64,000 nt of DNA from Tetrapyrgos nigripes. Taxonomy: Eukaryota; Basidiomycota; Agaricomycetes; Agaricales; Campanellaceae. Below are positions 1 through 10,155 of this stretch, piece after piece. The DNA lies in assembly GCA_013368315.1 (NCBI GenBank), contig JAACJM010000014.1:434001-498000 (forward strand). Direction: 5' to 3'. The translations under genes and the position numbers were made by a program. Numbering within the stretch: the stretch's first letter is position 1; every line of letters starts with the position of its first letter. Under the pieces are notes generated by a model. It searched no databases and was not told the origin of the DNA. It saw only the letters and a program-made list of their open reading frames with translations.

Positions 1-214
1 CTCCCGGAGATAGATATATCGTGTTGGCGATCTTTTCTTCCACTGTAAATTCTGCTACTAGAGCTCGAGCCCTGTCCATAGGACTGGCAGTAGTATCACA
101 GACGACATTCGTGGACAGAGGACCATTGGCACAATCGGGGAAGATGGTAGCTAGACATGCGTTGAAGAAGATTGCGGCTGACAGGATAGACCTGAAGTGG
201 AGGGAGAATAACAT
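1..214 (-). CDS. Secreted GH3 beta-xylosidase, N-terminal fragment (runs off left edge)
   Basis: The minus strand opens at an ATG at 214 and stays open to the window edge, giving 71 residues. A hydrophobic stretch at about residues 9-22 (SILSAAIFFNACLA) reads as a signal peptide. It is followed by FPDCANGPLSTNVVCDTTA, then MDRARALVAEFTVEEKIANT. This order (cysteine-containing FPDC..GPL, then the ALV-EFT-EEKI helix) is the hallmark N-terminus of fungal glycoside hydrolase family 3 exo-1,4-beta-xylosidases, which release xylose from xylo-oligosaccharides outside the cell. Catalytic residues lie beyond the edge and cannot be checked. The family call is firm. The xylosidase rather than beta-glucosidase call rests on this N-terminal pattern. 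Confidence 0.85.
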   Translation of the reverse strand, partial: MLFSLHFRSILSAAIFFNACLATIFPDCANGPLSTNVVCDTTASPMDRARALVAEFTVEEKIANTIYLSPG

Positions 215-767
215 GGCGATGATACCTGTAAACGGGTCAGCGAGAAGAATATCATCGTGCTGGGTCGAGTATTTATGTGACCTGGCAGGATTCTGTCAGA
301 AGAAAGTCAGCGGAAACATTTTGGGTGGTAGTGAGCACGAACTTGCGGATGCAGTCGTCATATGATACTACTTCTCCTGAAATATCCTTCCTGTACTGCT
401 CCGCTGTATAGATCACATGAAGGAAGTGATTCTAAGATAGTTTCTCCGAGGTTGAGATAGTCATGAGGGTAGAGAAGAAGTTTGGAAGAAGTTGGGAAGG
501 TCATCTCTGACCAGCTTCTGACAGGCTTGACGGTACGAAGCTCTCCACCAATTCTCCACTTGGCACTGAGTCAGCTGTTGAAATATCAGTTCTTGGAGAT
601 AAGGGTACTTCGCGAGATCAAATATAGACATAATTTCAAGCTTAAGTATGTACCTGTCGGCCAAGAGAAAAGGGTGAATTATATTTCAGATATTACAAGT
701 AAGTCCTCCAACCGATTTCCATCGTGGAAAATAATGTACAATGGTATCATTATAAGCTACAGTGTTT
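215..767. other. Intergenic, promoter side of the GH3 gene
   Basis: No convincing gene was seen. A 67-codon minus-strand frame at 461-664 has no recognisable motif and no partner exons. The stretch must contain the GH3 promoter and the 3' end of the neighbouring minus-strand gene. Confidence 0.5.
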
Positions 768-1659
768 TCACGGCAAGTTGGAACCTCCGAGGTGGCCATT
801 GTCCGGATGAGCGCCTGAACAAGCGCATCAGCAAGAGACTTGTAAGATTCAACAAAAGCTGTTCCTCACCATGAGCGACAGCACGTTCTCTGCGCATCAT
901 AGCCTCCCGTTCAAGACGTTCAGCTTCTGCCAATTCTGCGCTTTGCACTTTAAGGGCTTGAGCTTCACTAGATTACGAAACGGATGAGGTAGAGCGAAAA
1001 AAATTACTATGCACAACTTACTGCTCCTTCTGCAAGCCCTTTGCCTTCAAGGAATTGCTACCAACCATAGTACCGATAGCCTTTTCAACTTTGCCGGTCA
1101 TCTTACTACCGCCACCGCGGCGCTCACCAGCATTGGCTTGACCGGCGTGAAGAGCATGCGATGGTGGAATACTGCTCTGCCCCCCTACTCCACCGCTAGC
1201 AGGGGTGTAGTTATCATGGCCAACACCAGCTGAAGAGTAAGGGTCATTGGTTCCAGAGTTGTAGCCTACGCTCGAGTTCTGTAAAACAACCGCAGTCAGC
1301 ATACCGTAGACCTACGAACAACAAAGATAAGTAACCAACCTCATGCAGACCTGGAGCAGTATGACCATAGCCAGGGCCACTGGTGAATCCTGGTTCATGG
1401 CCGGTAAATCCTGGCTCCTGGGATTGGTAGGTGTGTCCTGGGTTGATGATACCGGGACCTCCTGCTCCTGGTGCACGAGATCGCTCATGATCAAAGTCGT
1501 TATTCAAGTTCATGGGGTTTGCGCCGCCATGCTGACGAACTGGCTCAGCGGTGTGCTAAATGCGAAATAAAAATGTCAGTACAATCCACAACGAGGAAAC
1601 TTCAGCAAAAAAGGCATTACCTCGTGAGTGTGTTTGTGAGATTTGCTAAGAAGAGGCAT
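768..1659 (-). CDS. Small Gly/His-rich basidiomycete protein with conserved C-terminal helix
   Basis: Five exons on the minus strand (1659-1621, 1555-1340, 1278-1022, 967-870, 814-768) join in phase to 218 residues. The start is the ATG of MPLLSKSHKHTHE. The first half is low-complexity Gly/Pro/Tyr/Ser with short repeats (EPGFT twice, GYGHTAPG). The second half holds GKVEKAIGTMVGSNSLKAKG followed by a charged helix (AELAEAERLEREAMMRRER) and ends AHGAHPDNGHLGGSNLP. I recognise this tail as a recurrent agaricomycete architecture that resembles small CsbD/LEA-like stress proteins, but no biochemical role is known to me. The upstream TATA box and CCCCT elements fit an inducible gene, which is inference. 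Every splice junction keeps the frame, so the structure is well supported and the function is not. Confidence 0.8.
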
Positions 1660-1747
1660 GATGATGTTGTTAAGTAGATATAGACAATTTGTTGATATGT
1701 ATATGACAAGTCGTTGTGATTTGAGACCACTTGCGAGAGGCAGGGGT

Positions 1748-1755
1748 CCTTTATA
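1748..1755 (-). promoter_or_regulatory. TATA box with nearby CCCCT elements
   Basis: TATAAAGG on the minus strand lies about 90 bp upstream of the ATG at 1659. CCCCT/AGGGG (STRE-like) motifs occur close by on the minus strand, next to the TATA box and again around 1810-1816. This suggests a stress-type promoter for the small Gly-rich gene. It is motif matching only. Confidence 0.4.
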
Positions 1756-2141
1756 CCGAGACCGACTCCAGAACTAGTATTTTTGTGAAGTCATTTATGC
1801 TCTCATCACTCCCCTTTTCTTTATTGCAGAGGATATTTGGATCCACTGATGCAGATCTGACGTACGGTGACGGACAAAACTGATGTCATCCCCAAATCAG
1901 GAAGGACCAGTTCTCGGTGAACACCTGACAAACAATATCGTCCCAAAATAGAAACTTCACTGAAGTATTGATTCATCTCTAAGCAAAAAAAGCTATGTGG
2001 ATATGTACTAAGGAAACTGAGACGACGTCAGAACCAAGAACACATGTAATGGACTTGGATGCTCACGTTTAGAATAGTTCCCAGGATGACTTCTCCCGGG
2101 TCCTCCGAACCGTGGTGGGACTCGTAGCCAGGTTACTCCTC
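1756..2141. other. Intergenic between the Gly-rich gene and FMT1
   Basis: Apart from the promoter elements of the left-hand gene and the presumed 3' untranslated region of the formyltransferase gene, nothing was recognised here. Confidence 0.4.
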
Positions 2142-3616
2142 CTACTCCTCCTCCGCAAGATCGACGTCCCTTGAACTGACAAGCTGTACTTGATTGTCTC
2201 GGAAGAAATCTGAACTTTTTGCACCGGACCACCAATTCCTTGCATTCAGTAATTCTTTACCTTCCTGTTTGACCTGTCTGAAACCCACGATACTATTATC
2301 AGCACAGCAGACCAACAGAGCCTTGTCTGGTTTGGAGAAACGTATTGCGCCTGGAACTGTAGGAGCGTATACAGGAGGAGATTCCTTCACTGAAGCTTCA
2401 AACATCTGTAACGATTTGCCGGATTCCAGAAACGCAGTCAGTGGTCTCTGCGAGGGTAAAATTAGTCAACTTCAAAGTCATATGAAGGGGCCCTCTAACC
2501 TACTTGATGAGATATTGCCAGCTCTCTCCGAGCAATTTCTTCTGCGGTCATTGAAGTGAAATCGAGAAATGAGTCCTTGTAGGTAATAAGAGGAGCAAGG
2601 GGAGCGTTCGTGTCTGATGATTGTGGAACTGATTCGGCCTGCGGAACGGATGTAAGGTTTCGGTTTCACTTTCGATTAAGGACACACCAACCGTCCCAGA
2701 AATCATGTTGCGCAAAACAGACACCAGTAAATTTCCACCTTCCTTTGCGAGTTTGTCTCTGAGTTCAGGCGTTGTCATATCTGCTGGTAGAGGCTGAAAT
2801 GCATCTGATATAGTCAACATGAAAGGAGAGATCAGAATCATCATTCACCATCTTCATTGAACCCCAAATTGCGCCTTTGTCGATACCCTCAGACATTTTC
2901 AGCATATCAATCACACAAACGCCTGTTTCCTTTTCTCCATTCATGATGGCATGCTGCAATGGAGCTCCACCTCGATAGGCAGGTAATAAAGAAGGATGGA
3001 CGTTCAGTCTTCGACCCCCAGCGAACAGATTGAGGATTCTGGACGGAAGGATTCGGCCAAAGGAAGCTGTTATCAGAACGTTTTCGGGACTACCCTGGTG
3101 TGGAGGGTTTGTGAATAAGGATGGAGGCTTGAAGATTCTATCTGTCAGAATGAGCATAGGGAATGACAATAGTGACTATGCTCACATTCCAGTACTTGAA
3201 ATCCGACTTTTTGAGAGGAATGAGGTGAACGGGGATTCCGCGCTCTTCTGCGAATAGCTTCAACGGCGCTATATCGGGATTAGGAACAGCATGAAGATAA
3301 GGAGGATAGCACCTACCCTCCGACAGACACGTTTTGCGTCTTCCAATCCATACGTCTGGGGTGGTCACTATGTCAATCTGCTTCCAAACATCTAAAGAAC
3401 GTAAGAATGCGTAGTTCACGATTGTTCCTCCTCACCTTTTGCTTTCTTAAGCAGCAGCTGCTCCAGAACTAGACACGAAAACTCATCGCGTCCCAGGAAG
3501 AGAACGTTGAACCTCTTGTCCGAAGAAGGAGGAGATGTTGATATTCTTCTCTGGCACGTTATTCTTTGAAAAAAACCTGCATGGAGACGTTTGAACATGT
3601 GGAAATTCTCAGCCAC
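2142..3616 (-). CDS. FMT1: Methionyl-tRNA formyltransferase, mitochondrial
   Basis: This protein transfers a formyl group from 10-formyl-THF to Met-tRNA for mitochondrial translation initiation. The exons join on the minus strand: 3616-3436, 3391-3317, 3268-3186, 3127-2849, then from 2793 on, with a last exon ending at the stop at 2142. The N-terminus (MFKRLHAGFFQRITCQRR) is basic and Ser-rich, as expected of a mitochondrial presequence. Then come FNVLFLGRDEFS (first Rossmann strand), a V-LITASFGRILP block, the catalytic-loop signature NVHPSLLPAYRGGAP, a TPELRDKLAKEGG helix and TAEEIARRELAISH, which links to the tRNA-binding C-terminal domain (VYAPTVPGAIRFSKPDKAL). Translation could start at MAENF (3616) or at the second Met (3598). 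The family is certain and individual splice sites are modelled. Confidence 0.9.
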
Positions 3617-4177
3617 GTGCCCGTAAAACTAGCAGATACACACCACCATCTACACCGGGTTTCTTAGTCGTTTCAGTGGCAAGAATCTACTGGCTGCCTC
3701 AAAATTTCTCAAACGCATGTTTCCTTGGAATAATAAACGCATATAAATTTACGAAAACCCCGTGTTTCGACCCTGTTGTACGCTCCTGATTACTTTAGTC
3801 GTACATGATGTGCTGTGACACCTACATATCCACTTCCGGACACGTTGGAGTCGGATAATAGACGACGGACGGGAGGATCGAGACATAAAGGATGTCCGAG
3901 GGGACATAGGGGGTACTTTTGTTAGAACAGTGAGCACTTCAATCTCCACTTTTGCATTTTTTTCGGATTTCCGACTATCCCCAACGCACCCGGGCACTCA
4001 AGGCACCTATTCTTATAACCCTTGCATATACGCTAGTTGATTGATGCTTTGAATAATTCTACCCGAGGTGGACAACCTACAAATAATACAATACACAGCC
4101 ACAGCTCGTAAAAGTTTTATACCTTGCCCTGTCCGCACAACACTAAACCCCTCCCTGCTCAATCCCGCACTCTGACC
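3617..4177. other. Divergent intergenic region
   Basis: This lies between the divergent FMT1 and F-box-like genes and should contain both promoters. No gene-like frame or clear element was seen. Confidence 0.4.
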
Positions 4178-5117
4178 ATGGAATTCCCCTACGAGCTGGA
4201 ATACGAGATTGTCCAGTTCGCCGTCAGAAATCACCCAACTACCGCCCCAGCTCTTCAACTGGTGGCGCATCGCGTCAAGCAATGGTGAGTCTACGTGTCG
4301 TTTGCTGTGAGCTGAGGCCTTATTCTCATCCTCACTGCTAGGGTCGATTCCATTCTACACGAATATGTCGTTTTAGATGACTGCAAGAATGAAGGAACGA
4401 CGGCTCAAGTTCGTAAACTGGGCCAAGTCTACGCTAGCACTCTGACGGCCGAGACCGCGAAATATACCTCAAGCCTGTGTCTGACCTATCACCACAAACT
4501 TCGTGATGAAGAATTATCCAATATGGCTCTTTGCAAACGGGTCTACCGTCTTGGTACGTCTACACTCTGTTCAAGAATAGGCTCTTTTACCGACCATGTC
4601 ATTAGCATGCTGGGTGGAACAGTCGCGTTATCCCACCATAACTTCGACTATAGCTCAAATGCCTCTTCAAATGCTATCCATTGAGCTTACTCACTTCATG
4701 ACTCTCCCCAAAACCAGTGCCTTTTGGCTTTCTCGCCTCACACATCTGGAGTTAATTTTCTGGACTCATGAGGAACCACCTAAACTTGAACCCCTTGACT
4801 TTCTTCCCTCCGTCACCCATGTGTGTCTGAACTGGGGCTCCCCAGATTTCCCGACATCTGTCGAGACTGTCCTTGAGACGTGTTCGACCTTGAAAACCTT
4901 GATTATCACGCGTATGTCAGGGACCTGGGATCGCTTACAGGAGTTTCAGAGTAGACGTGATGCAGAGCATGTTGATATTATTGTCATGTCTACTTTGAAG
5001 GGTCTTCAAGACTGGAAACCTGGAGGTCAGAGTATTTGGGAGCATGCGGAGGAGGTTATAGCGGCTAAGAACCGGTCGGCGACTGGTCAAAAAGTCATCG
5101 ACGCCACGGCTTGCTAG
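4178..5117 (+). CDS. F-box-like/LRR protein, copy 1 of tandem pair
   Basis: Three exons (4178-4284, 4342-4553, 4606-5117) join in phase to 276 residues. The N-terminus (MEFPYELEYEIVQFAVRNHP) fits a short F-box-like helical segment, and the intron falls just after it inside the Trp codon of KQW. The rest is Leu-rich with LACWVEQ, LSRLTHLELIFW, LPSVTHVCLNW and LKTLIITRM strands, typical of degenerate leucine-rich repeats in the agaricomycete F-box expansions. Such proteins are thought to recruit substrates to SCF ubiquitin ligases, but Skp1 binding is only inferred. The gene at 6253 is a paralogue with the same first intron position, the same 57-nt first intron length, and matching LACWV, LTHL-LIFW and C-terminal W-AE-I blocks. 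Confidence 0.75.
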
Positions 5118-6252
5118 TCACGCTTTGTTCGGTTCCATTTATTTAATCTTGGTTTTGGGATTCCTGTGGATAAATTTTGCTTGCAGGTTGGTCGTATCAT
5201 GGGTTCTTAGACACGCTTCTTACTCTTCTATACATATGGGCTAGACTTTGATATCCTTAGACTTAGACTTAGGCTGGTACGATATCGCACTTTTTTAATA
5301 CCCTTTCATTTGAAGTGAGCATGAAATCTTCAGGAAGTGAGGTCTGTCATTGATCATTTGGTGCAGTTCGTGGTTTCCGAGGATGTGGCGCGTCGACTTC
5401 ATTGCTAGCGACTTTTATGTAAGTACATATCGGTCAAGTTTACTCGCCCCAGAGCAAAACGAGTCTATGACACGCCGGTACCGGAATATGGATCCTGAAA
5501 CCCATTCTCCGAACCCTGTTCTTGGGGACAGCGTGGCCGGGGCAATCTAGAACTGAAACCGTGCCTCCACTCGTAATCCGCGAGCCCCTATTTTGCAAAA
5601 AAGTCCATTTTAGATAATTGAGCGGCACTGCGGCACTGCGGTGTCCTCGCAGGCTGCAGCAAAACTCCCGCTGACATACAGAGGTTCCCATTTGCTTCGT
5701 GTCACCAGATTGCGTTTTCGCACTAATTCGTCTTGGAGCCAACCACATAGGTTAAAGGCTAATTCTACGAAATTTTCGCAAACCTGACTGGAGCAAGTTG
5801 GCAGCCATGTGGCTCAGAGAGTAAACTATTGCACCAGATTGTACCAATGCTGATCACCGGGCCGACAAGCTGTATCTTGCTTTAGCTATGGTAAGAAAAA
5901 AGCAAGTAATTCTCTCCTCGGTCACCACCAACTTCTGCGGATCAAAGATAACACGTATGTACGCAAATACTTCACAGGCCAAAACTTCTTGGACTGCTTC
6001 CACCCTTACCGCGGCGTCATCTCTAGATCTAAAGTACTGGGCCGGACAAGGGCGCACGGATAAAGTGAATGATTTTTTTTTGATAAATCATAGGTCTCAA
6101 GTTATATCCGCCCATGTGATCTACATAATGGAATTTCATCCTTCATGGACTTGTGCTATCGGATCTCTGGATATACATTGACCAATTATATGCGGGAATT
6201 CCTCTACGCCCCCGTACGTTGTTTCCTTCCCCCATCTTCAGCCTCCACTCAG
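5118..6252. other. Intergenic, 1.1 kb
   Basis: Short frames on both strands (66-102 codons) lack recognisable motifs and coherent splice partners. No repeat was recognised. I see no gene here. Confidence 0.4.
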
Positions 6253-7167
6253 ATGCCTACTAGCCGCCCCCTTGAAGTATTTCGCATCCAGGACTTCCCT
6301 GTCGAATTGGGACGACACATCTTGGAAATCGCTGCAAGGGCACACTATCGCAACGCTATCCAACTAGCTCTCGTGTCCAGACAAATTTATCAATGGTAAG
6401 TAAGTGGCTTTTGTGCAGTTGTGGATTCTCGTGCGACCCATGGCGAACATAGGGTTCGACCTGTGATCTATGAAATAGTCACCCTGGGATACGAGGATGC
6501 AGTCTTATTTTTGCGGACGATGGACTCGCTTCCTTCAAATTTTTTGGCCCGGCACGTGAAGATTCTTTGCCTGACAGTATCTACGAGACCCACAGATGCT
6601 TTACGCATATTACAGAACTGTGCCGGGGTAACGAATCTTGCGTGTTGGGTTGATTTTCAAGGATCGTCGCCCCAGGTTCCTTTTCAGGAATACTTCACTC
6701 ATTTCCCCCTTCAACGACTCTCCATCGAAATGGGACAATTCCGAGAGTTGCCTCTAACAGACTGCCATTGGCTGGTGTCTCTTACCCATTTGAATCTGAT
6801 TTTTTGGGTGCAGCCTCAGCATGGGTCCATCGAGATTCCGGGTTTGCAGCATTTTCAGTCGCTGACGCATCTTTCGATTTCGTTACAAGGACGCGAAGTG
6901 GATGAAGGCTCCTTACGCAAGGTGCTAAGCGATGCCAGATTTCTGCAAGTCCTGTGCATCATCGTGGATGAACATGAAGATGAACATGTTGGAGATGCCA
7001 CGGCAATTGATCCTCGTATTGTTTACATGCCTCGACCGGAGAACGTTCCGGACTGGGAAGCGCCGTATCGAGGACTGCCAGATACTTGGTCTCAAGCTGA
7101 AACGATTGTGGCGGAACAGGTAGCCAATTATCGGCGCACAAGTCAGTCTTTTTTATTCCATACATAG
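6253..7167 (+). CDS. F-box-like/LRR protein, copy 2 of tandem pair
   Basis: Two exons (6253-6395, 6453-7167) give 285 residues. The N-terminus (FRIQDFPVELGRHILEIAAR then LALVSRQIYQW) is a recognisable F-box-like helix pair. The 57-nt intron interrupts the Trp codon of IYQW exactly as in the upstream paralogue. Choosing the acceptor at 6451-6452 instead of the nearer AG at 6417-6418 keeps the frame and yields WVRPVIYEIVTL. The body carries LRR-like strands (VTNLACWVDF, LVSLTHLNLIFW, FQSLTHLSISLQ). The pair most likely arose by tandem duplication and then diverged strongly. A function in substrate recognition by an SCF ligase is inference. Confidence 0.77.
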
Positions 7168-7284
7168 TAGCATTGGTATTTAACTGATACGGAGAAGCAA
7201 CAGGTTAGCATGGACGATTTCGCGATGAGGGAAGAGGTGTACATCTACTCGACAGGGGTATCAATTGCCCCTGGACCTTTGTAG

Positions 7285-8505
7285 CTAAATTGGGGGATTA
7301 GTTTGATCTCCTTTCATAAAGGAATCCTCTACCTTGCCAAGGAAACGCAGCAGGTTCTCGACGACGGCATCGCTCTTTTCCTGCTGTACCCAATGGCCAG
7401 CACCCTCAATCAGGACGAAATCTTCATCCTCCATTCTCTCACACACCCTTTCTTTCATCGACTCTGCCACTCCTGGACTCTGATATGTACCCCAATCCTT
7501 CTCACCCGAGATGAACATCGCTGGTACCGCAATCCGCTTCCCTGAGAAGACCTCCAGTTCGCTAGACCATTTGGCATCGGTTGCACAACGGTACCAGTTC
7601 AACCCTCCTTGGAAACCTGTACGACTGTATTCCGTGACGTACACGCTCAACTCCTCGTCTGTGAGCCACGCAGGGACGCCCTCGTGTAAATGCCGGACGT
7701 TCATTACGGCTTCAGGCATCGTCTGGTCTCGAAGCATGATATAGTAGTGGGGTAGTTCGGCCAGGGCGGATGCAGATGCGGAAGGTAACGGATGTGGGGA
7801 GTTTGCCACCCAGTCTGCACTTTTGGCATGGTAGTATTCGCGGAAGAAAGTCCGCAGGCCTTGGGGAGGTCTGAGAAGGTGCGCGTTGGCGTCGCGGGTA
7901 GAGTAATACATCGTGTAGTGCTTCCTTGGAGGTATCAGGGTGGCGAGTTGGTCCTGCAATCGCGCGGCCATCTCCCCGAGGGAAAGGTGGCTCGGGGAAG
8001 ATTTAATCCGTAGAGTTGGGGAACCTGGGAACGGTGCGCTCATCATGACTACTGATCGAAAGATGTCGGGTCGTATCAGAGCACAGTATCCTGCTAAAAG
8101 GGACCCGAAATCGTGGCCTACTAGCGCTGTTACATGATCGTAATCTAGAGCATAAACAATTGACACCACATCCTTCACCAGTGAAAGCATGCAAAATGGG
8201 GTGAGGTCGTCATCAAATGATATTTGTCCAGCCGGAGAGTTGACACTGGTAGTACGTCCAATTCCGCGGTGGTCAGGGGCGACTACATAATATCCTGCTT
8301 GGGATAATGGTGGCATTACTTTTCTCCAGCTAAAGCTGAGTTCAGGAAAACCATGAAGAAGGATAATGAGATGAGGTTTGCTAGAGCCAGGGCGGGGATT
8401 AATCTCCGGTGAAGATTCGAGAATATGGAGATTAAGATCATGTAGAGCAAGGTGCCTAGAGCGAATGCCAGAAGGCAGAGGACTAACGGCAGGTTCGTCA
8501 GGCAT
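7285..8505 (-). CDS. Alpha/beta hydrolase, soluble epoxide hydrolase-like
   Basis: This is one uninterrupted exon. The frame extends to a Met at 8628, but I prefer the Met at 8505 (MPDEPAVSPLPSG), which gives 406 residues and removes an unusual leader. Motifs in order from that Met: HGFPE oxyanion-hole motif at 51-55; APDHRGIGR (77-85); VGHDFGSLLAG with the nucleophile-elbow Asp at about 132, the epoxide hydrolase type rather than the Ser of esterases; tyrosine-rich lid (REYYHAK, PHYYIM); SGEKDW carrying the acid; GAGHWVQQEKSD with the catalytic His. The nucleophilic Asp points to hydrolysis of epoxides to diols. Haloalkane dehalogenase activity is a less likely alternative. The gene is divergent from the lipase gene at 8664. 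Confidence 0.88.
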   Translation of the reverse strand: MPDEPAVSPLPSGIRSRHLALHDLNLHILESSPEINPRPGSSKPHLIILLHGFPELSFSWRKVMPPLSQAGYYVVAPDHRGIGRTTSVNSPAGQISFDDDLTPFCMLSLVKDVVSIVYALDYDHVTALVGHDFGSLLAGYCALIRPDIFRSVVMMSAPFPGSPTLRIKSSPSHLSLGEMAARLQDQLATLIPPRKHYTMYYSTRDANAHLLRPPQGLRTFFREYYHAKSADWVANSPHPLPSASASALAELPHYYIMLRDQTMPEAVMNVRHLHEGVPAWLTDEELSVYVTEYSRTGFQGGLNWYRCATDAKWSSELEVFSGKRIAVPAMFISGEKDWGTYQSPGVAESMKERVCERMEDEDFVLIEGAGHWVQQEKSDAVVENLLRFLGKVEDSFMKGDQTNPPI

Positions 8506-8663
8506 CCAAATGAGAATTAGATGATAAGTTGGAATGGAGGTTGCCGCGGGCCGATTATGTACAATTATGTACAACATCATCATGGGCTCCTCTCTGCTGT
8601 GCTCAAGCCTCAAACACTGTTCCAACATAGCCCCCAGAGTCCTACACTTTCCTCTCCACCACC
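8506..8663. promoter_or_regulatory. Bidirectional promoter region
   Basis: Only 158 bp separate the preferred start codons of the divergent hydrolase (8505, minus) and lipase (8664, plus). The two genes must share this region as promoter. No specific element was recognised. Confidence 0.45.
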
Positions 8664-9940
8664 ATGTCAGACCCCTTGACCATGTCGGCTAGGAAGAGGA
8701 AGCACCAAACGTATCCTCTTAGCGAAACAACAAAGCAAATGTACGCCTCGGAGAAGTTAATGAACTTTCGGTGGATTTCCAAAATCCTTGCCACATACTC
8801 ATCGTACACTCTGACTTCGGCTGATCTAGCATCTATGGAATTGGATCTAGAACTGGCGGAGATTGGTACGTACTGTTCATCTCTATGCCTGGATCCTCGT
8901 CTTATGCTCTTATGCTCGTGTGCCATTCCTATAGGACAATTCACTGAATTATCCTATACCACCCTTCCTATTGAGTTCATTTTCAAGAACCTCCATCTCC
9001 TTTCACAAACAGACTTCCCTCTTGAGGGATACGATGCCTTACGAGAATCTGTTTTGGTATCGGACTTCGCTGGCAAGGTCGCTCATTTACACGGATACGT
9101 TGCTTTCAGGCCACGTACAAAACAATTAATTGTCTCTACGTCTGGTACCAGAACGGCATTACAGGCCCTGTATGACCTAAGAACCTTCTTGCATCGACAT
9201 CCTTCCAAGCGAGGGGGCGTTCATCAGGGATTCTGGAAGCTGTACAAAGGATTACGACCTTTCATCCTCGATGGTCTCCGGAAAGGTTTTCATGAACATG
9301 AAGATGTAAATGAACTCGTGATAACTGGGCACTCGATGGGTGGGGCTCTCTCATATCTTCTCTGTCTCGATCTCCTCGCCAAGACCGATGTGATACCGAA
9401 CAAACCCATCAAACTGGTGGTATTCGGAGCTCCGAGGCCTGGAGATGAAAAGTTGGCCAAGTATTGGCAGGAATTGGTGGACGGATATCGGAAGCGGAAC
9501 GAAAAGGATTCTTTCTTCCAAGAGTATTGCGTCAAAGCCTATAATGACGGTGAGCAGAGCCTATTTCTCTTCCCCGAGCGACCAGTTCATGCTTCTTGTC
9601 TGTAAACTTAGGAGTACCTGCACTTCCACCTCTCTCACTCGGCTTCCGAAATTTCACTCGGGCTCCGTTTTACTTTGTGCATGGCAAACTTTATCACATT
9701 CCTCCGTCCGAGTCCGAACACGCCCTGTTTTACGCTGAGGATGACGGGTCCAGTCCACCTCCAGTCCATCCAAAAGGCGGACACAACTATTACATGAGAT
9801 CTGACCAGGAGAAGGCTCTTGTTCGGCTAGACTGGTTAGATCAGACGTTGGCAAAGACGCAGGATTGGGAGGAACCATATAGAAAGAAGTGGCTTCGAGC
9901 CGTTGCGGAAAGGACATCAAGGATTTCGTTTAAGTCTTGA
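8664..9940 (+). CDS. Class-3 (Rhizomucor-type) lipase
   Basis: Exons 8664-8865, 8935-9549 and 9612-9940 join in phase to 381 residues. The alpha/beta-hydrolase lipase_3 signature is complete. STSGTRT corresponds to the GT/S-x-S lid strand. HQGFWKLYKG precedes the nucleophile motif ITGHSMGGALSYLL with Ser near residue 201. VVFGAPRPGD follows. YNDGVPALPP carries the expected catalytic Asp and sits across the second intron. GGHNYYM supplies the His. There is no signal peptide at the chosen start (MSDPLTMSARKRK), so the enzyme is probably intracellular. Substrates are probably mono-, di- or triacylglycerols, which is family knowledge rather than anything shown here. Confidence 0.88.
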
Positions 9941-10155
9941 GAATGGCTGTCGTTTTTTATCCTCTTACAATTTATAGATTATATACTCACCATGTATCTA
10001 ATAGTAGCGTACTGTATTCTATCTTTATTGCTTTGCTGTTTCTTGGCTGTTTCTACCAGTTGAGTTTCGACAGTTACAGAGGCTGTCGCCAAATATGTCA
10101 CAATACCGTCAGAGCCAAAGACTCGAAATCTTGTGTCTGCACCACCTGCACTGTA

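Noticed and set aside
6396..6452. Apparent frameshift between the F-box-like exon and the rest of the second tandem copy
   Set aside because: Using the acceptor at 6451-6452 rather than 6417-6418 gives a 57-nt intron, identical in length to the paralogue, and restores the frame.
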